A DNA stretch of 64,000 bases, from assembly GCA_964023205.1 (NCBI GenBank), contig OZ026833.1, positions 41,819,137 to 41,883,136 of the forward strand, given 5' to 3'. Positions 43,901 through 56,689 of this stretch are shown piece after piece. The stretch comes from Lutraria lutraria. Its lineage: Eukaryota > Mollusca > Bivalvia > Venerida > Mactridae. The notes beneath the pieces were generated by a model. That model searched no databases and was not told where the DNA came from. It saw nothing but the letters and a program-made list of their open reading frames with translations. The position numbers and the translations under genes were made by a program. The first letter of the stretch is position 1, and every line of letters starts with the position of its first letter.

Positions 43901-45530
43901 TGTTCAACTCACAACAATCTCAATAATTCAACTGCAATTGGTGGGAATTTTAAATTGACGTGCTTTTTTTGTTGTTGAAAAAAAAGTGTATTTATCTTTT
44001 ATTCTTGAAATAAATTCTGCTTAAATCTTCCCCTCTTTTATTTTCATGATTTTGGTTTCAAAGATTTTTTCATTTTTTACGTAAATAATTTTGTATGTTT
44101 ACTGTAGGCTTCAGTCCGTGATATTGCGGAAATATTTTTATAGCCAATATATACGGATTACTTCTTTTATTTCTGTTAAAACAATAGTTCCCACTACTGC
44201 TATCAAAACACTTAGTGGTTCGAAATAGGCCGTCGTACAATTTGAGAACAGAGTGTGAAAATTACTTATCGCTTTATCGCCATATTGTAATTGAATTTTC
44301 AGCTTTAATTTACTTTCTGAGGTTCATAACCGGCCAGTTGGAAAATTAGCATTGATTGATATAGCCTTAATCTTTTAATCACTGTTAGCATTAGATAAGA
44401 TATTTATTAACTGGTCGACCCCTTTTCAGTTGATGAACTTTACAAACTTTTATTTCGGACGGAAAATTACAAATATTTACTAGTACAAAATATCAAAACT
44501 GACGTAATGTCATTTAGTGTGACTTTTCTTTATCTAAATTCATAATACTATATAATTAGCACCATTATCACACTTATAGAGCATTAAGTAATGCTATCTG
44601 CCTCAAGACACGAGCGAACTACAATCGTTACAACTCGGTCATTTCCGTAACTGAGACAAACGCCGAGGAGTTCCGATTGAAGCGAACCGGTGACCAATTT
44701 TGAGGCGGATTTCCGAAAAACAAAATCTACTAGAATATATATATTCTTTATTTAAGTCTCATTCACATATATACAAATACAATCACATTATATTATATCA
44801 CAGAGTCATTATTATGTGACCATTCTAACTAGAATGAAGAATATCAAGTACGATAAGGCCAATGAAATCATTAATTTTCATTTGTCTGTATGTACCCAGT
44901 CTGCCCGAACGATAACAGTCCAATGTCCAAATGTTTTTTCTCGACCAATGGTCTGGACAAAACCTCAACAATATGGTGTTCATTTAAGAAATACTTTCCA
45001 CATAGCAATGCTCAAATTAGCCATGATATGAGCGAAAACTCATTGTGGGACATATCAACATGCTCATTAGCGCACAAGATCTGACACGAACCTGGCACGA
45101 GATTCTTCGTGCAGCACATGCTTCACTACGTACGTCAGTGTAGTCTTCACGCTGTTCCCATGTATCAGTATGTATGATTAATGATCTGGGACATTATCTT
45201 AAACCTCATTATATCCATGGTCCATTTCTCCAAAAAATAAATTAGTGAATACTTCTTGAAAATTAAAGAAAAGATTAATAGTATCAATCAAGACTGGTCA
45301 GATATTAGACAGAAGAAAGTAAAGATGAAGACCATATCTTGAAAGTTTGACGATTACCAGTTCATTATCAGTCATTATTAGTTTTAACGCTACTGTAGAA
45401 TGAGTAGATGCGTGCAGAGTATATCCAGCTCGTGCGAAGAACAGAACATACGTTTATGAAGTCTTTTGCAACACAGGCACATCGGCACATGCAAAAACAG
45501 TAAACGGCTAATGAACATTTCATAAGCACA
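41000..45530. other. upstream spacer, nothing recognised
   Basis: AT-rich, with no long open frame, no paired repeat ends and no RNA gene that I can support. Regulatory sequence for the protocadherin may lie here but is not evident by eye. Confidence 0.5.
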
Positions 45531-47864
45531 ATAAATACAAGATATGTGTATAATTATGTATAAATACAAGATCTGTGTATAATTATGTATAAATACAAGA
45601 TATGTGTATAATTATGTATAAATACAAGATCTGTGTATAATTATGTATAAATACAAGATCTGTGTATAATTATGTATAAATACAAGATCTGTGTATAATT
45701 ATGTATAAATACAAGATCTGTGTATAATTATGTATAAATACAAGATCTGTGTATAATTATGTATAAATACAAGATCTGTGTATAATTATGTATAAATACA
45801 AGATCTGTGTATAATTGTGTATAAATACAAGATCTGTGTATAATTATGTATAAATACAAGATATGTGTATAATTATGTATAAATACAAGATATGTGTATA
45901 ATTATGTATAAATACAAGATATGTGTATAATTGTGTATAAATACAAGATCTGTGTATAATTATGTATAAATACAAGATCTGTGTATAATTATGTATAAAT
46001 ACAAGATCTGTGTATAATTATGTATAAATACAAGATCTGTGTATAATTATGTATAAATACAAGATATGTGTATAATTATGTATAAATACAAGATATGTGT
46101 ATAATTGTGTATAAATACAAGATATGTGTATAATTGTGTATAAATACAAGATCTGTGTATAATTATGTATAAATACAAGATCTGTGTATAATTATGTATA
46201 AATACAAGATCTGTGTATAATTGTGTATAAATACAAGATCTGTGTATAATTGTGTATAAATACAAGATCTGTGTATAATTATGTATAAATACAAGATCTG
46301 TGTATAATTATGTATAAATACAAGATATGTGTATAATTATGTATAAATACAAGATATGTGTATAATTATGTATAAATACAAGATCTGTGTATAATTATGT
46401 ATAAATACAAGATATGTGTATAATTATGTATAAATACAAGATCTGTGTATAATTATGTATAAATACAAGATCTGTGTATAATTATGTATAAATACAAGAT
46501 CTGTGTATAATTATGTATAAATACAAGATCTGTGTATAATTATGTATAAATACAAGATCTGTGTATAATTATGTATAAATACAAGATCTGTGTATAATTA
46601 TGTATAAATACAAGATCTGTGTATAATTATGTATAAATACAAGATATGTGTATAATTATGTATAAATACAAGATATGTGTATAATTGTGTATAAATACAA
46701 GATCTGTGTATAATTATGTATAAATACAAGATCTGTGTATAATTATGTATAAATACAAGATCTGTGTATAATTATGTATAAATACAAGATCTGTGTATAA
46801 TTATGTATAAATACAAGATCTGTGTATAATTGTGTATAAATACAAGATCTGTGTATAATTATGTATAAATACAAGATCTGTGTATAATTATGTATAAATA
46901 CAAGATATGTGTATAATTATGTATAAATACAAGATATGTGTATAATTATGTATAAATACAAGATATGTGTATAATTATGTATAAATACAAGATCTGTGTA
47001 TAATTATGTATAAATACAAGATCTGTGTATAATTATGTATAAATACAAGATATGTGTATAATTATGTATAAATACAAGATATGTGTATAATTATGTATAA
47101 ATACAAGATATGTGTATAATTATGTATAAATACAAGATCTGTGTATAATTATGTATAAATACAAGATCTGTGTATAATTATGTATAAATACAAGATCTGT
47201 GTATAATTATGTATAAATACAAGATCTGTGTATAATTATGTATAAATACAAGATCTGTGTATAATTATGTATAAATACAAGATCTGTGTATAATTATGTA
47301 TAAATACAAGATCTGTGTATAATTGTGTATAAATACAAGATCTGTGTATAATTATGTATAAATACAAGATCTGTGTATAATTATGTATAAATACAAGATC
47401 TGTGTATAATTATGTATAAATACAAGATCTGTGTATAATTATGTATAAATACAAGATCTGTGTATAATTATGTATAAATACAAGATCTGTGTATAATTAT
47501 GTATAAATACAAGATATGTGTATAATTATGTATAAATACAAGATCTGTGTATAATTATGTATAAATACAAGATCTGTGTATAATTATGTATAAATACAAG
47601 ATCTGTGTATAATTATGTATAAATACAAGATCTGTGTATAATTATGTATAAATACAAGATATGTGTATAATTATGTATAAATACAAGATCTGTGTATAAT
47701 TGTGTATAAATACAAGATATGTGTATAATTATGTATAAATACAAGATATGTGTATAATTGTGTATAAATACAAGATCTGTGTATAATTATGTATAAATAC
47801 AAGATCTGTGTATAATTATGTATAAATACAAGATATGTGTATAATTATGTATAAATACAAGATA
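45531..47864. repeat. 29-bp minisatellite, 80 full units
   Basis: Unit begins ATAAATACAAGAT and ends TATAATTATGT. From 45531 to 47850 is exactly 80 x 29 bp, then a 14-nt partial unit. Only two sites vary commonly: unit position 14 (C or A) and unit position 26 (A or G); all four combinations occur. No length change in any unit was seen. Each unit boundary forms TGTATAAATAC. Confidence 0.97.
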
Positions 47865-47930
47865 AGAGAAATACACAAAGAGAAGACAACATTTGGTTGC
47901 TCTGAAGGATGAACGCATGGGAGCGTACGA

Positions 47931-48120
47931 GGGGTGTCCCAGAATTACTGTGGACTTTTGCTTTATTCCATTCATCTTTTAACAGAAATTGATGAAAATT
48001 GGCAGAAATTAAGTCATATCTAATATCTTTTGTTTGTTAGAAATAATTTATGATAAATGAAGTATAAACATATATTTTGGGTCACTATAGTAACCAATCA
48101 TCGCTAGGGCGGGGCAGGTC
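47931..48120. mobile_element. possible mariner-type element end
   Basis: GAGGGGTGTCCCAGAATTAC then TGTGGAC resembles a Tc1/mariner outer end and lies just past the minisatellite. I found no opposite end. Confidence 0.3.
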
Positions 48121-48385
48121 AAACTTTTCTAAGTATTATATTCATTCAATATTCATTATCTTCAAACAAAACCAACAGATTTTGGTGCGACATTGTACAA
48201 AAACACATTAAAACCTTCTAGTTTACTTTAATCTGGTCTTTCTCGGTGACGCGAATTCATAATACATTCAAACAAAACGCCGCAATTTTGAACATGTGAC
48301 CGTTCTTTATGATTGTCTTAGAAATAGCATGCTGTCAAAAGAATAAAAAGATTACACGAATTGATACCAACTAGAAACCATATTG

Positions 48386-48652
48386 CATGATTTATTTATT
48401 GGCTTTAATGCCGTTTGTCAACAAATTTTCAGTTATATACCGAACAAGTTTCCATGGACTTTATTCTAACAAGTACTAACTTACCCCCCCCCCCCCCCCA
48501 CTAGGAACCGGCAATTTCTCCAAAAGTGGAGGAACATCGTTATTATTGTCAAATTTTCATGGAAGGATATGACCTGCTGCGATTGGGCATCGACCCCGGA
48601 TCGCCGGGTATACAAAACCAGCGCACTAACCACTGGAACACAGCCGCGGCCC
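48386..48652 (-). mobile_element. tRNA-derived SINE, type 2, with a C16 run
   Basis: Minus-strand head CCGCGGCTGTGTTCCAGTGG and GATCCGGGGTCGATGCCC; the body includes TTTCTCC-rich parts and the tail TTGACAAACGGCATTAAAG. A run of 16 C at 48484-48499 (G on the element strand) interrupts it. Confidence 0.75.
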
Positions 48653-49382
48653 TTATAGAACTCATATGCGCTTATCAAATACGACCATTTGAGAATGTCA
48701 TGTTCTACCCAATATCTTTAGATGAGCAAAATACTTTTAATGAATAGATTTAAAATATTTCTTTCATGAAGTAATAAATTATTGTGTGATAAAAAATAAC
48801 TCCAGAAATTAGTGTCAAAGACTATGCTTTAATAACTAACGTTGCTTAATCCTTTATTATAATAATTGACGTCTTTAATAAATGACATAATATTTTGGAT
48901 TAATAACACGAGTACTTTGTCAAAATTTAATTGCTTAATCAGGATGTATTCGGATTATAAATTAGTACAAGAGCTTTCTAATATATGACACTGATATGTT
49001 AGAATAGCTACTAAAACAACAAACACGTGAAACAACAGTGGTAAATAAATAAGCAACAGTGCTATATCAATAAACAACAGTGATATGTAAATAAATAACC
49101 TTTTCTTTTAATACGAATCTTCGAACTGGACAAAATAGAAACAAAATAGTATCAGTTCAAAGTAAATAGACAATGACACGGAATTTCACAAATCAACAAC
49201 AGTCACCCCCAAAACAACAACAACAACAATAAAAATAGAACGGAACATCAGAATGAAACATTTAAACGTACACACATACCGGTACATTGTTTAAATCATA
49301 TATCATACAAACAACACATTATTTAATATCACGCCTCCTACAAAATACTCTTCTGTCATTGGATGATTTGACGTCACGTGGT
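48653..49382. other. spacer, nothing recognised
   Basis: AT-rich, with CAACAACAACAA-type short repeats near 49220. No gene supported. Confidence 0.45.
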
Positions 49383-49407
49383 GACCTAATATATCGTATA
49401 TTAGGTC
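49383..49407. repeat. short perfect palindrome
   Basis: Arms GACCTAATATA and TATATTAGGTC, 11 nt each, around a 3-nt loop. Another ATATTAGGTCTGTAATG follows within 30 bp. Confidence 0.85.
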
Positions 49408-49505
49408 AACAGAATATATTAGGTCTGTAATGAAGTAATTTATGGTCTGTAATGGAGGCTTTTATTGGAAATTATGATGAGAAAGGTAGTCTGCGTGATA
49501 TAATC

Positions 49506-49645
49506 GTTACAGGGATAGTAACTGACCCGATACGGGATATACGGGTCTGTGGAAAACCATATCGGGACTCGACCTTCGGTCTCGCCCCATATGGTTTTCC
49601 ACAGACCCGTATATCCCGTATCGGGTCAGTTACTAACCCTGTAAC
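49506..49645. repeat. 57-bp near-perfect inverted repeat
   Basis: Arm 49506-49562 and arm 49589-49645 are reverse complements with one mismatch by eye, around a 26-nt centre (CGGGACTCGACCTTCGGTCT onward) that is itself partly self-complementary. Local GC is well above the surroundings. The 107-codon open frame across it is a by-product. Confidence 0.93.
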
Positions 49646-49877
49646 TATTACTGTCGTGCTACGTGATAGTACTTTTGATGACCGAACAGAACGGAAAAGA
49701 ATTTATTTCAGACGTGTACATAATCATACAACACCAAATAATACACTATATAGACATCAAAGACAGAAATAATGATAATAATAAATAATAATAAAATTTA
49801 CGATGAGGATGAAATTGTAACTAAATCCATAATTTGATAATGTCAAAGCCTTCTTCTATTGATTTCTTTACTTCTAG

Positions 49878-50019
49878 ACCTTCTACTTCTTCTTCTACAT
49901 CATTCAATCCATCATCAGTAGCATCATCAGCGGTCACACAATCATCAGTAACATCATCAACAGTTAGATCATCAGAAACATCATCAACACATACACCATC
50001 ATCAGTAACACCATCAGCA
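49878..50019 (+). other. possible Ser/Thr-rich exon
   Basis: It lies between a good acceptor (TTTCTTTACTTCTAG) and a donor (gtaagt) with an open frame made of TSSSTS, SSVTSSTVRSS and TPSSVTPSA, like mucin-type stalks. The DNA is a degraded ATCATC/AGTAAC repeat, so a microsatellite is the main alternative. Phases are 2 in and 0 out; no partner exon was found. Confidence 0.2.
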
Positions 50020-50039
50020 GTAAGTACTAAGTAAGATAT

Positions 50040-51210
50040 GCCTCGTCAGAACAAGTCTACAAGTACAAGATACATACACATTTGCAAACAAATCCATACA
50101 CAAACGTACGTTTAATAATTAGTATTTATTAACATTCTGATTCATAGAATAGAATTTATTTATTTGCATATTTAGTCCTGAAAATATATAATAAGTAAAT
50201 ACAGATATATCGCCGTATGTCCACTACACAAATAAGTGGTTTATATTTCTCAAATGACTGGTTGAGTGAACTGTTCAAATGTTCCTGTCTTTTAAAAATT
50301 GGTATGACAAGTTTTTTAGAAATACAAAGAATTAATAAATTCACAATAAAAATCACAATGGTAGTTTTGATCTTATTGTACCATGAAACGGGATATCTTT
50401 CTGGCATTATATTAATTAACTCCGTACAGGTACTCCGCAAAGTATACTATTATCTACAGAGAACATTTGTTCAGATAGATATTCCATTTTTCACTTAGAT
50501 CCTTTTAAATTGTGTTCGTAATACTAGTACATGTATGAATAATTTTAGCTGGAACTCGGCAATTTGAAAAAATACAGTGAAGCGCAATACAAAATTTTCT
50601 TGTGCATGTGTTCGGTAGATTGTGCAGTGTGAGAGAGAGAAAAAATGAAATTACCCTTTTTTACTTTCAAATCAATCTGTTTTTATTTCATTATGATTCA
50701 TATACAAAAGGAAATTTGGCGGTTAATAAAAGTAAACAGTACTGGGTCCACACAGCGTGAAATGTCAACACTATAAATTCTTTATGTATTTATCCGATTA
50801 GTACGCAATCGTAAATTGATTATTAAATTCTATTAATTCCTTTTATTGGATTTGAGATTATTAATTAAGATTTCGACTTGAAGTACCATTAAAATTCAAT
50901 GGAGCTTTTTTACGAAAGGCGTCATGACCTTCAAAGGCGTCAGGCCCTCAAATTTAAGAAGTGAGATATTGGTAATTAAAACCGGTGACAGTGAAACTGT
51001 CTAAATCATGAAATTAACATTGTGGCTGTAACGAGGTGATATAAAAATGAACGAGATGACAGTAATTCAAGTGCTTACATTCTCTACGTGAGTTCGTTAC
51101 ATACCTTGCATTAACCTTTTATGATTACCTGATAGACTGCAACAAATTTTGCTTCAGTTTAAAGTCCACACACTTAAGACTTTTTTACGAGGAGTTCGCG
51201 TTCTATGATT
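50040..51210. other. spacer, nothing recognised
   Basis: AT-rich, with overlapping short open frames on both strands around 50160-50500 but no start, splice or domain evidence. Confidence 0.45.
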
Positions 51211-51214
51211 ATTC

Positions 51215-51483
51215 ATTTTATTTGTGTTTAACACCTTTTTTCAACATTCTGTCAGTTATGATACGGTGGTCGGTTCACTTTAATAACCAATTTTCGTTGA
51301 CTACATTCTAACCAGTACTAATTAACTTACCCTTTCACTTGCAACTTATCCACACGTGGAGGAAATTGACATAGTTGTCAAATTTACATGAAAGGGTAAA
51401 ACCTGTCGCGACCGGCCCGCAATCGAACCCTGATCGCAGGGTTACAAATCAAGCGCTCTAACCAATGGACCACAGCCGCGGCT
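51215..51483 (-). mobile_element. tRNA-derived SINE, type 2, most complete head
   Basis: The minus strand reads CCGCGGCTGTGGTCCATTGG then TTAGAGCGCTTGATTTG (A-box region) and AGGGTTCGATTGCGGG (B box), a body with TCCTCCACGTGTGGA, and a tail with TGTTGAAAAAAGGTG. Confidence 0.8.
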
Positions 51484-51633
51484 CGCGATCTATGGTCAGT
51501 GTTACAAGACGATGAATCGGATATCATGGATTCAGATACAGTCAGTGACATGCCTAGATCCAAACCCTGAACCCCAAGTGAAGTAAAGTTGGGCTCGCGA
51601 TGGTAAACTTTGTTCTCTGAAGTAATCAACATA

Positions 51634-51810
51634 CAGTCAAACTTGTGAACAAAGGTCGCTCTTTGGAAATACACAATGTGGCCTTTATTGACAGGTGGCC
51701 TTTATTGTAAGGTCATTTTGTTCTAAATAATTAATGGTGGTTTGAAAAAAAGAACGGCCTTTATTCACATAATGGCCTTTATTCAGATGTGTCCGCTACA
51801 GGTTTGACTG
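51634..51810. mobile_element. inverted-repeat element, CAGTCAAACCTGTG family, full copy
   Basis: It starts TA then CAGTCAAACTTGTGAACAAA and ends CTACAGGTTTGACTG then TA. The 177-bp body holds repeated GGCCTTTATT motifs. Confidence 0.8.
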
Positions 51811-52796
51811 TAAATATAAAACGATAAAATTTGCTTTATTATTGAAAATTTAATTGCTAAAATGGCACAGGTGAGCCAGTTTACAAACAATCAAAGTAGA
51901 GTACCGTCTAAAGTTTATTATATCGAATTTTGTGATGATCTAATGACTGTAAATTTCATATCCATGCCCGTTCTTTGGTCAAGTAATTAATTATTTTAGT
52001 GATCTATAACCGCCGATTTTGTTTTTAAAAACTAGATATTCTAGAAGTGGCATTAGTATTTTCTCATTTCCTTAGTAACAGAACTATTTTTCTTTGATCC
52101 GATTATTATAGCTTGGGCCCATTAAGGGCTGATTGTCAACTGATCGTGAATTGACGTGAGCTAATGGCGTATGATTTAGAAGACGAAATAATAATGATAC
52201 CTTAAAATAATCTTCAGATATGGTTATATCAACATTGATTCCGGATTGAACCTTACAATATTCAATGTTATCTCGTATGATTTCTTCGATTTAAAAGCAT
52301 CCATTATATTGCATTACATGAAGCCATCTATTTCATTACGTCCATTTAATATCAATGAGAGAACTAGATGTTACCATATGTGGCAATTTTGCGTTATTTT
52401 TTGTATTCAGTACTCATGTTGTCCATTTTCGAATGTTCGTAGTCAGTCAAAGATGAGATAACTTTGAACAAATACATTTATTTACTCAGCAAATATCTTC
52501 TATTCTTTCGATTGGTCACAGATGTCGCTACTCTTTTTTTCAGCATGGCGGCCATTTTGTTTCATATGCTCGGGAGTTGATACAAATCGGCAAATCGAAA
52601 CGTTTTGTTGTTAAAAAAGCATTTCTTAATTGGAGATTTGTCAACTTGACTACTGAGAAGAAAAAGTCAAGTGCTCAGTAAATAGCCACTTTAGGGTAAC
52701 TAGAATGATCAAAATCGAGCTACCTTGTCGGCCGTATTTCCATCAATGCGTTCAATGAAAATCGCCGAGGATATGCAAATGAATAGATCGGGTGTA

Positions 52797-52885
52797 CAGT
52801 CAAATCTGTGTGAACGACCATACGAATAGTGACCATTGTCTGAATAAGGGCGATATTTTAAATTAAAAACCGTTTTTTATACCAT
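52797..52885. mobile_element. inverted-repeat element, CAGTCAAACCTGTG family, left fragment
   Basis: CAGTCAAATCTGTGTGAACG is followed by the first part of the family body. The right half is missing. Confidence 0.55.
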
Positions 52886-54416
52886 AGAGCAAATTAACCC
52901 CCGGATAAAAACCAGCCGTGTACATATGAGTTATTTTTTGTTTTGTTTTAATGTGTAATTTATATATTACCTATAGGTCTGTACATTATGTAGCTTAGTA
53001 ATAAATTATATGTATAACTCTTTGCGGATTAACCAGTTTGGTTTGTTCTACCTTCTATTTCCTCTTTATATACCTTTGGTATTTATGTCTACTCGTATGT
53101 CGCATGTTTATTATTATATATGTTTTTATTATACATGCAGTTATATTATTGTATGAGATGACGATGAGCTGTTGCTCAAATTCTATAATAACACCTCAGT
53201 TCTGTGTAACAAATTAAGTCAGTATCGCTTATAGATAACCTTACTTCACTAGTAGGACTGTATTCTAACTTGACCGGATCTTTAATATTGTTACACTGCA
53301 TCATGGACGCTGTAACAGAGTGACCTTGACTGCATAGAAGGTCTCTAATTGATACCAGCCTGATCACCTGAACCATTATGCAACTCAATGCGTGATCCTT
53401 TCTACGCATTATACAAAATTTACGGAATTATCCGATGATTCACGAATCATTTGTAGTAAGCTTTGTCGAATTCCGAAGATGATATTAAGGATTCGTGTCT
53501 GGAGCGTTATTTTGCGTCCACCATCTGAGAGTAATTCGTTTTGATATCCCTGTGCCATCTGACTCAAAACAAGCCGGGCAAAGTATCAAACAAATGTCAG
53601 CACTTGAAACAGTCCCTTGTGACATTTAATTGGTTGCTGACCCTTAAGGGGTCACAGTGTTAAAGGGCAAGGAATGCGAGATAACGAAACTAGCGGTACC
53701 ACGAAACGCTGGACTATAAATATTTCAAAGTGCACATACAGTCCATTAAAAAGTGTTAAATATCGTGTTTAATGATAAAATTTTATCAACACATGAAACC
53801 TATTCGATATGAATTTTAGAAATACTTGTTCATATACATTCCTATCTCATTTAAACGCAAAAATGACAAGTGACACCTCCGCTAGGGTAAACATTACACT
53901 CATGTCTATAAACACGGAGCCGACCGAACGTAGGAAGGTCAAAGCTATTATTTAACTCATCGCGAGACAATAAAACTTAAATATACCTCAACTTTAAGGC
54001 GTGAAATGCACTGGTGTGGTTTATAAAGTACCGAGTTATCTCTTAAACTGCGAAGTTAACTATACTTTTGTGGTTGACAATATCATGGCAAATTGTCTTT
54101 TATAGTCTTAACACCTATAGCTTCAAAAGCTATTCTATCCAAATATGGAATTCAGACAAATACATGTAATAGTATACCCTTATTATACATACATTTGTCA
54201 TAAGAAAGATTGAGTCATTTTTAAATCAAATACATTTGGATTGAAACATTCAGTCCGAAGTTTAACCGTCAAATACACTGACAGAGACTAGTCAGAAAGA
54301 CGCGTGCTGACACTTTTTGTAATAGATTAAAATTTATCCCAAGTATTAAAATATTATTATAATTATATAAACACGTATATACCATGTATATCTTTTTTAA
54401 GAATGGTTTGTTAATA

Positions 54417-54595
54417 CAATCAAACCTGTGAACAAAGGCCATACTTGGAAAAGACAAAATATGGCCTTTATTGACAGGTGTTCTTTATTCGGAGGTGGTT
54501 TTATTCTAAATATCAAAGACGGTTTTTTAAAAGATTTGCCTTTTTTTCACAAGATGGTCTTTATTTGAAGATGGTCACAAACACATGTTTGACTG
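54417..54595. mobile_element. inverted-repeat element, CAGTCAAACCTGTG family
   Basis: It runs from TA-CAATCAAACCTGTGAACA to CATGTTTGACTG-TA, with ATGGCCTTTATTGACAGG inside. Confidence 0.75.
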
Positions 54596-54849
54596 TAAGT
54601 TCATACAGACCATGCACAAATTATACTTGTAAGTCACGTGACTTAATAAGCGTACCGTTCATGAATTAAGTTAGAATTTATAAAATATGAATGATTATTA
54701 ATTCTATTTCATTATAAAGTAGAAAAATAAAACTCACATTAGTCATTGTTGAGAATGAGAGACAATGAATAATAGATTGTTTTTTTTTTCACGTAGCTAT
54801 CGATTTTACGTATTAAATAATGCTTTCTCTTCAGAGTCTAAACTTGTAG

Positions 54850-55030
54850 CTCGATGATCCGTGTTGGAATCCCGATCGCGACAGGTCAAACCTTTTTTAT
54901 GAAAATTTTACAAAAATGTTGCCGTACCTTGTGGATGGTTGAGTTAGTACTGGTTAGAATACAACCTAGGAAAACTCGTTAGGTGACATGTATGACTGAA
55001 ATATCGAGGGAAATCGGCGTTGAACCCACT
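54850..55030 (+). mobile_element. tRNA-derived SINE, type 2, partial, plus orientation
   Basis: TTGGAATCCCGATCGCGACA is followed by CCTTGTGGATGG, GTTAGTACTGGTTAGAATAC, CGTTAGGTGACATG and ATCGGCGTTGAACC. The first part of the head is lost. It is the only type 2 copy in plus orientation. Confidence 0.6.
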
Positions 55031-55257
55031 GAAACAGTGTTTAAATGCTTATGAAAGTAAACTATATTTTATTCAATCTTGATAGATGCTGAAACAATAT
55101 AATTATTATGTTTATAGATGCGGATTCACGAAACAACCTGAGGACAATACAGTTGGTCTTCATTCTTATCTAATAATGTATCGAACACTGTGAAGAGGCT
55201 ATTTTTCACGGATTGGTGAACGGTACCCAGAGGTGGTCGTTATGTCAGGTTTGATTA

Positions 55258-55428
55258 TACAGTTAACCTCTCAAGAGCAGCCCTCTGTACAGCAACAACC
55301 TCTCTATAACAAAACCTTCCCCAAGTTGATATTTACTCTAAATCTAACCTCTGTATGGCAACAACCTCTAAACAACGGCCAGTATTTGAAGCTCCCACAT
55401 GGTGTTGCTCTACAGAGGTTGTACTGTA
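55258..55428. mobile_element. inverted-repeat element, CAACCTCTC family
   Basis: It runs from TACAGTTAACCTCTCAAG to CTACAGAGGTTGTACTGTA, with repeated GCAACAACCTCT units. It aligns with 5222-5390. Confidence 0.7.
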
Positions 55429-55481
55429 CGATAAAAATTTATTCAAACATTTATGAAGAACACAGGGTAGCTTAGTCAGTG

Positions 55482-55663
55482 CAGTCAAACTTATGAACAA
55501 ATGCAAACCTTGCTTGCGAAAGACAAAATGTGACTTTATTGACTGGTGGCCTTCTGTCAGAGGTGATTTTGTAATAAATAATAAATGCCATTTTTATAAA
55601 CAAAATGCCTCTATTTACAGGGTGGCCTTTATTCGGAGGTGGCTGATAATACAAGATTGACTG
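55482..55663. mobile_element. inverted-repeat element, CAGTCAAACCTGTG family
   Basis: It runs from CAGTCAAACTTATGAACAAA to ACAAGATTGACTG-TA, with GGTGGCCTTTATTCGGAGG near the right end. Confidence 0.75.
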
Positions 55664-56510
55664 TATATCTGTATGACATGTACATGTATTGAGATTGCGT
55701 AGTTATGCAAATCGGAAAATTCAAAATTCCAGTGTCACGTTTCAGTATCTAACTGACCACCCACAGAAGATCTAGTGATACCCATAAACCCTTATAATCT
55801 AGTTGTCCACACATCTTACAATATAGGTGTGACAAGTCAATCTTCTACGACATATTTAAATTAATTGAATTTTACAAGTCGAGCAAAATATTTTCGGTCA
55901 ACGAAGCTGTAAATTTCGGACAATACAATCTAACTTTTAAGTTCATTACATAATTGTCATCATCTTTAGTTGCGGACGTGTTTTATTTGTGGTTGACCGG
56001 CATCGGTTGTACATTGTTTAAGCTCACACTCTACCCCGATAAAGGCGTTTAAATTGCGCGAGAGCTCGTGCATTCGACACCAAAACGTGTGCCGTACCAA
56101 TCCGATCCGGAATTCAATGATTATGCGTATAATCAACTTCAGTTTTTATTACTATATTGACTCGAATAATAATTTTATTTTGGAGTTATATTTGCGAAAA
56201 AAACTGAAAGTCCTCAGTTTAACAATATCATGGATAATTACATGCACATGTAGCATAATATCTTATATAGATGTTGATGCTCAATTTTGTTTAACTATCT
56301 ACAGTAGAAATATGATCATTTGAAAGACCACTTTGACGTTCCCAAAGGGGTCTTTATATTAAATTGGTCTCTAAAAAGGGGCGACCATAATGAGGTGGTT
56401 GAAATGTTAGTTTGGTCGTTGAATAATGCTTTATTTTACGTTTAATATTTTATTATTATTGTATGATATCGCATTTTGTCTGAACATGTTTAAAGCCGAA
56501 TTGAACTACG

Positions 56511-56686
56511 TGTCAAACCGGTGAACAAAGGCCACTCTTGGGAAAGATAAAATGTGGCCTTTATTTACAAATGGCCCATATTCGGAGGTCATTTTGTCTA
56601 AATAGTCAATGACGGTGTTTAAAAGAATGGCTTTAATTCAAAGGATGGGTTTTATTCGTAGGTTGGTGTTAACACAGGTATGACTT
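56511..56686. mobile_element. inverted-repeat element, CAGTCAAACCTGTG family, worn ends
   Basis: GTGTCAAACCGGTGAACAAA leads, AACACAGGTATGACT closes, and the body has ATGTGGCCTTTATTTAC. Confidence 0.65.
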
Positions 56687-56689
56687 AGC

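Noticed and set aside
46047..46265. Minus-strand open frame of YTQ/YLYIIIH repeats
   Set aside because: It is a by-product of the minisatellite: a stop falls in every third unit unless the G variant removes it.
45531..47864. CRISPR-like array of 29-bp repeats
   Set aside because: The units are directly adjacent with no spacers and the setting is animal DNA; this is a minisatellite.
49452..49772. 107-codon open frame on the plus strand
   Set aside because: It runs straight through the 57-bp palindrome, has no splice or domain evidence, and its length comes from the palindrome being open in this frame.
51400..51483. tRNA gene
   Set aside because: The A and B boxes belong to the head of a type 2 SINE; no complete cloverleaf with matched acceptor stem is seen.
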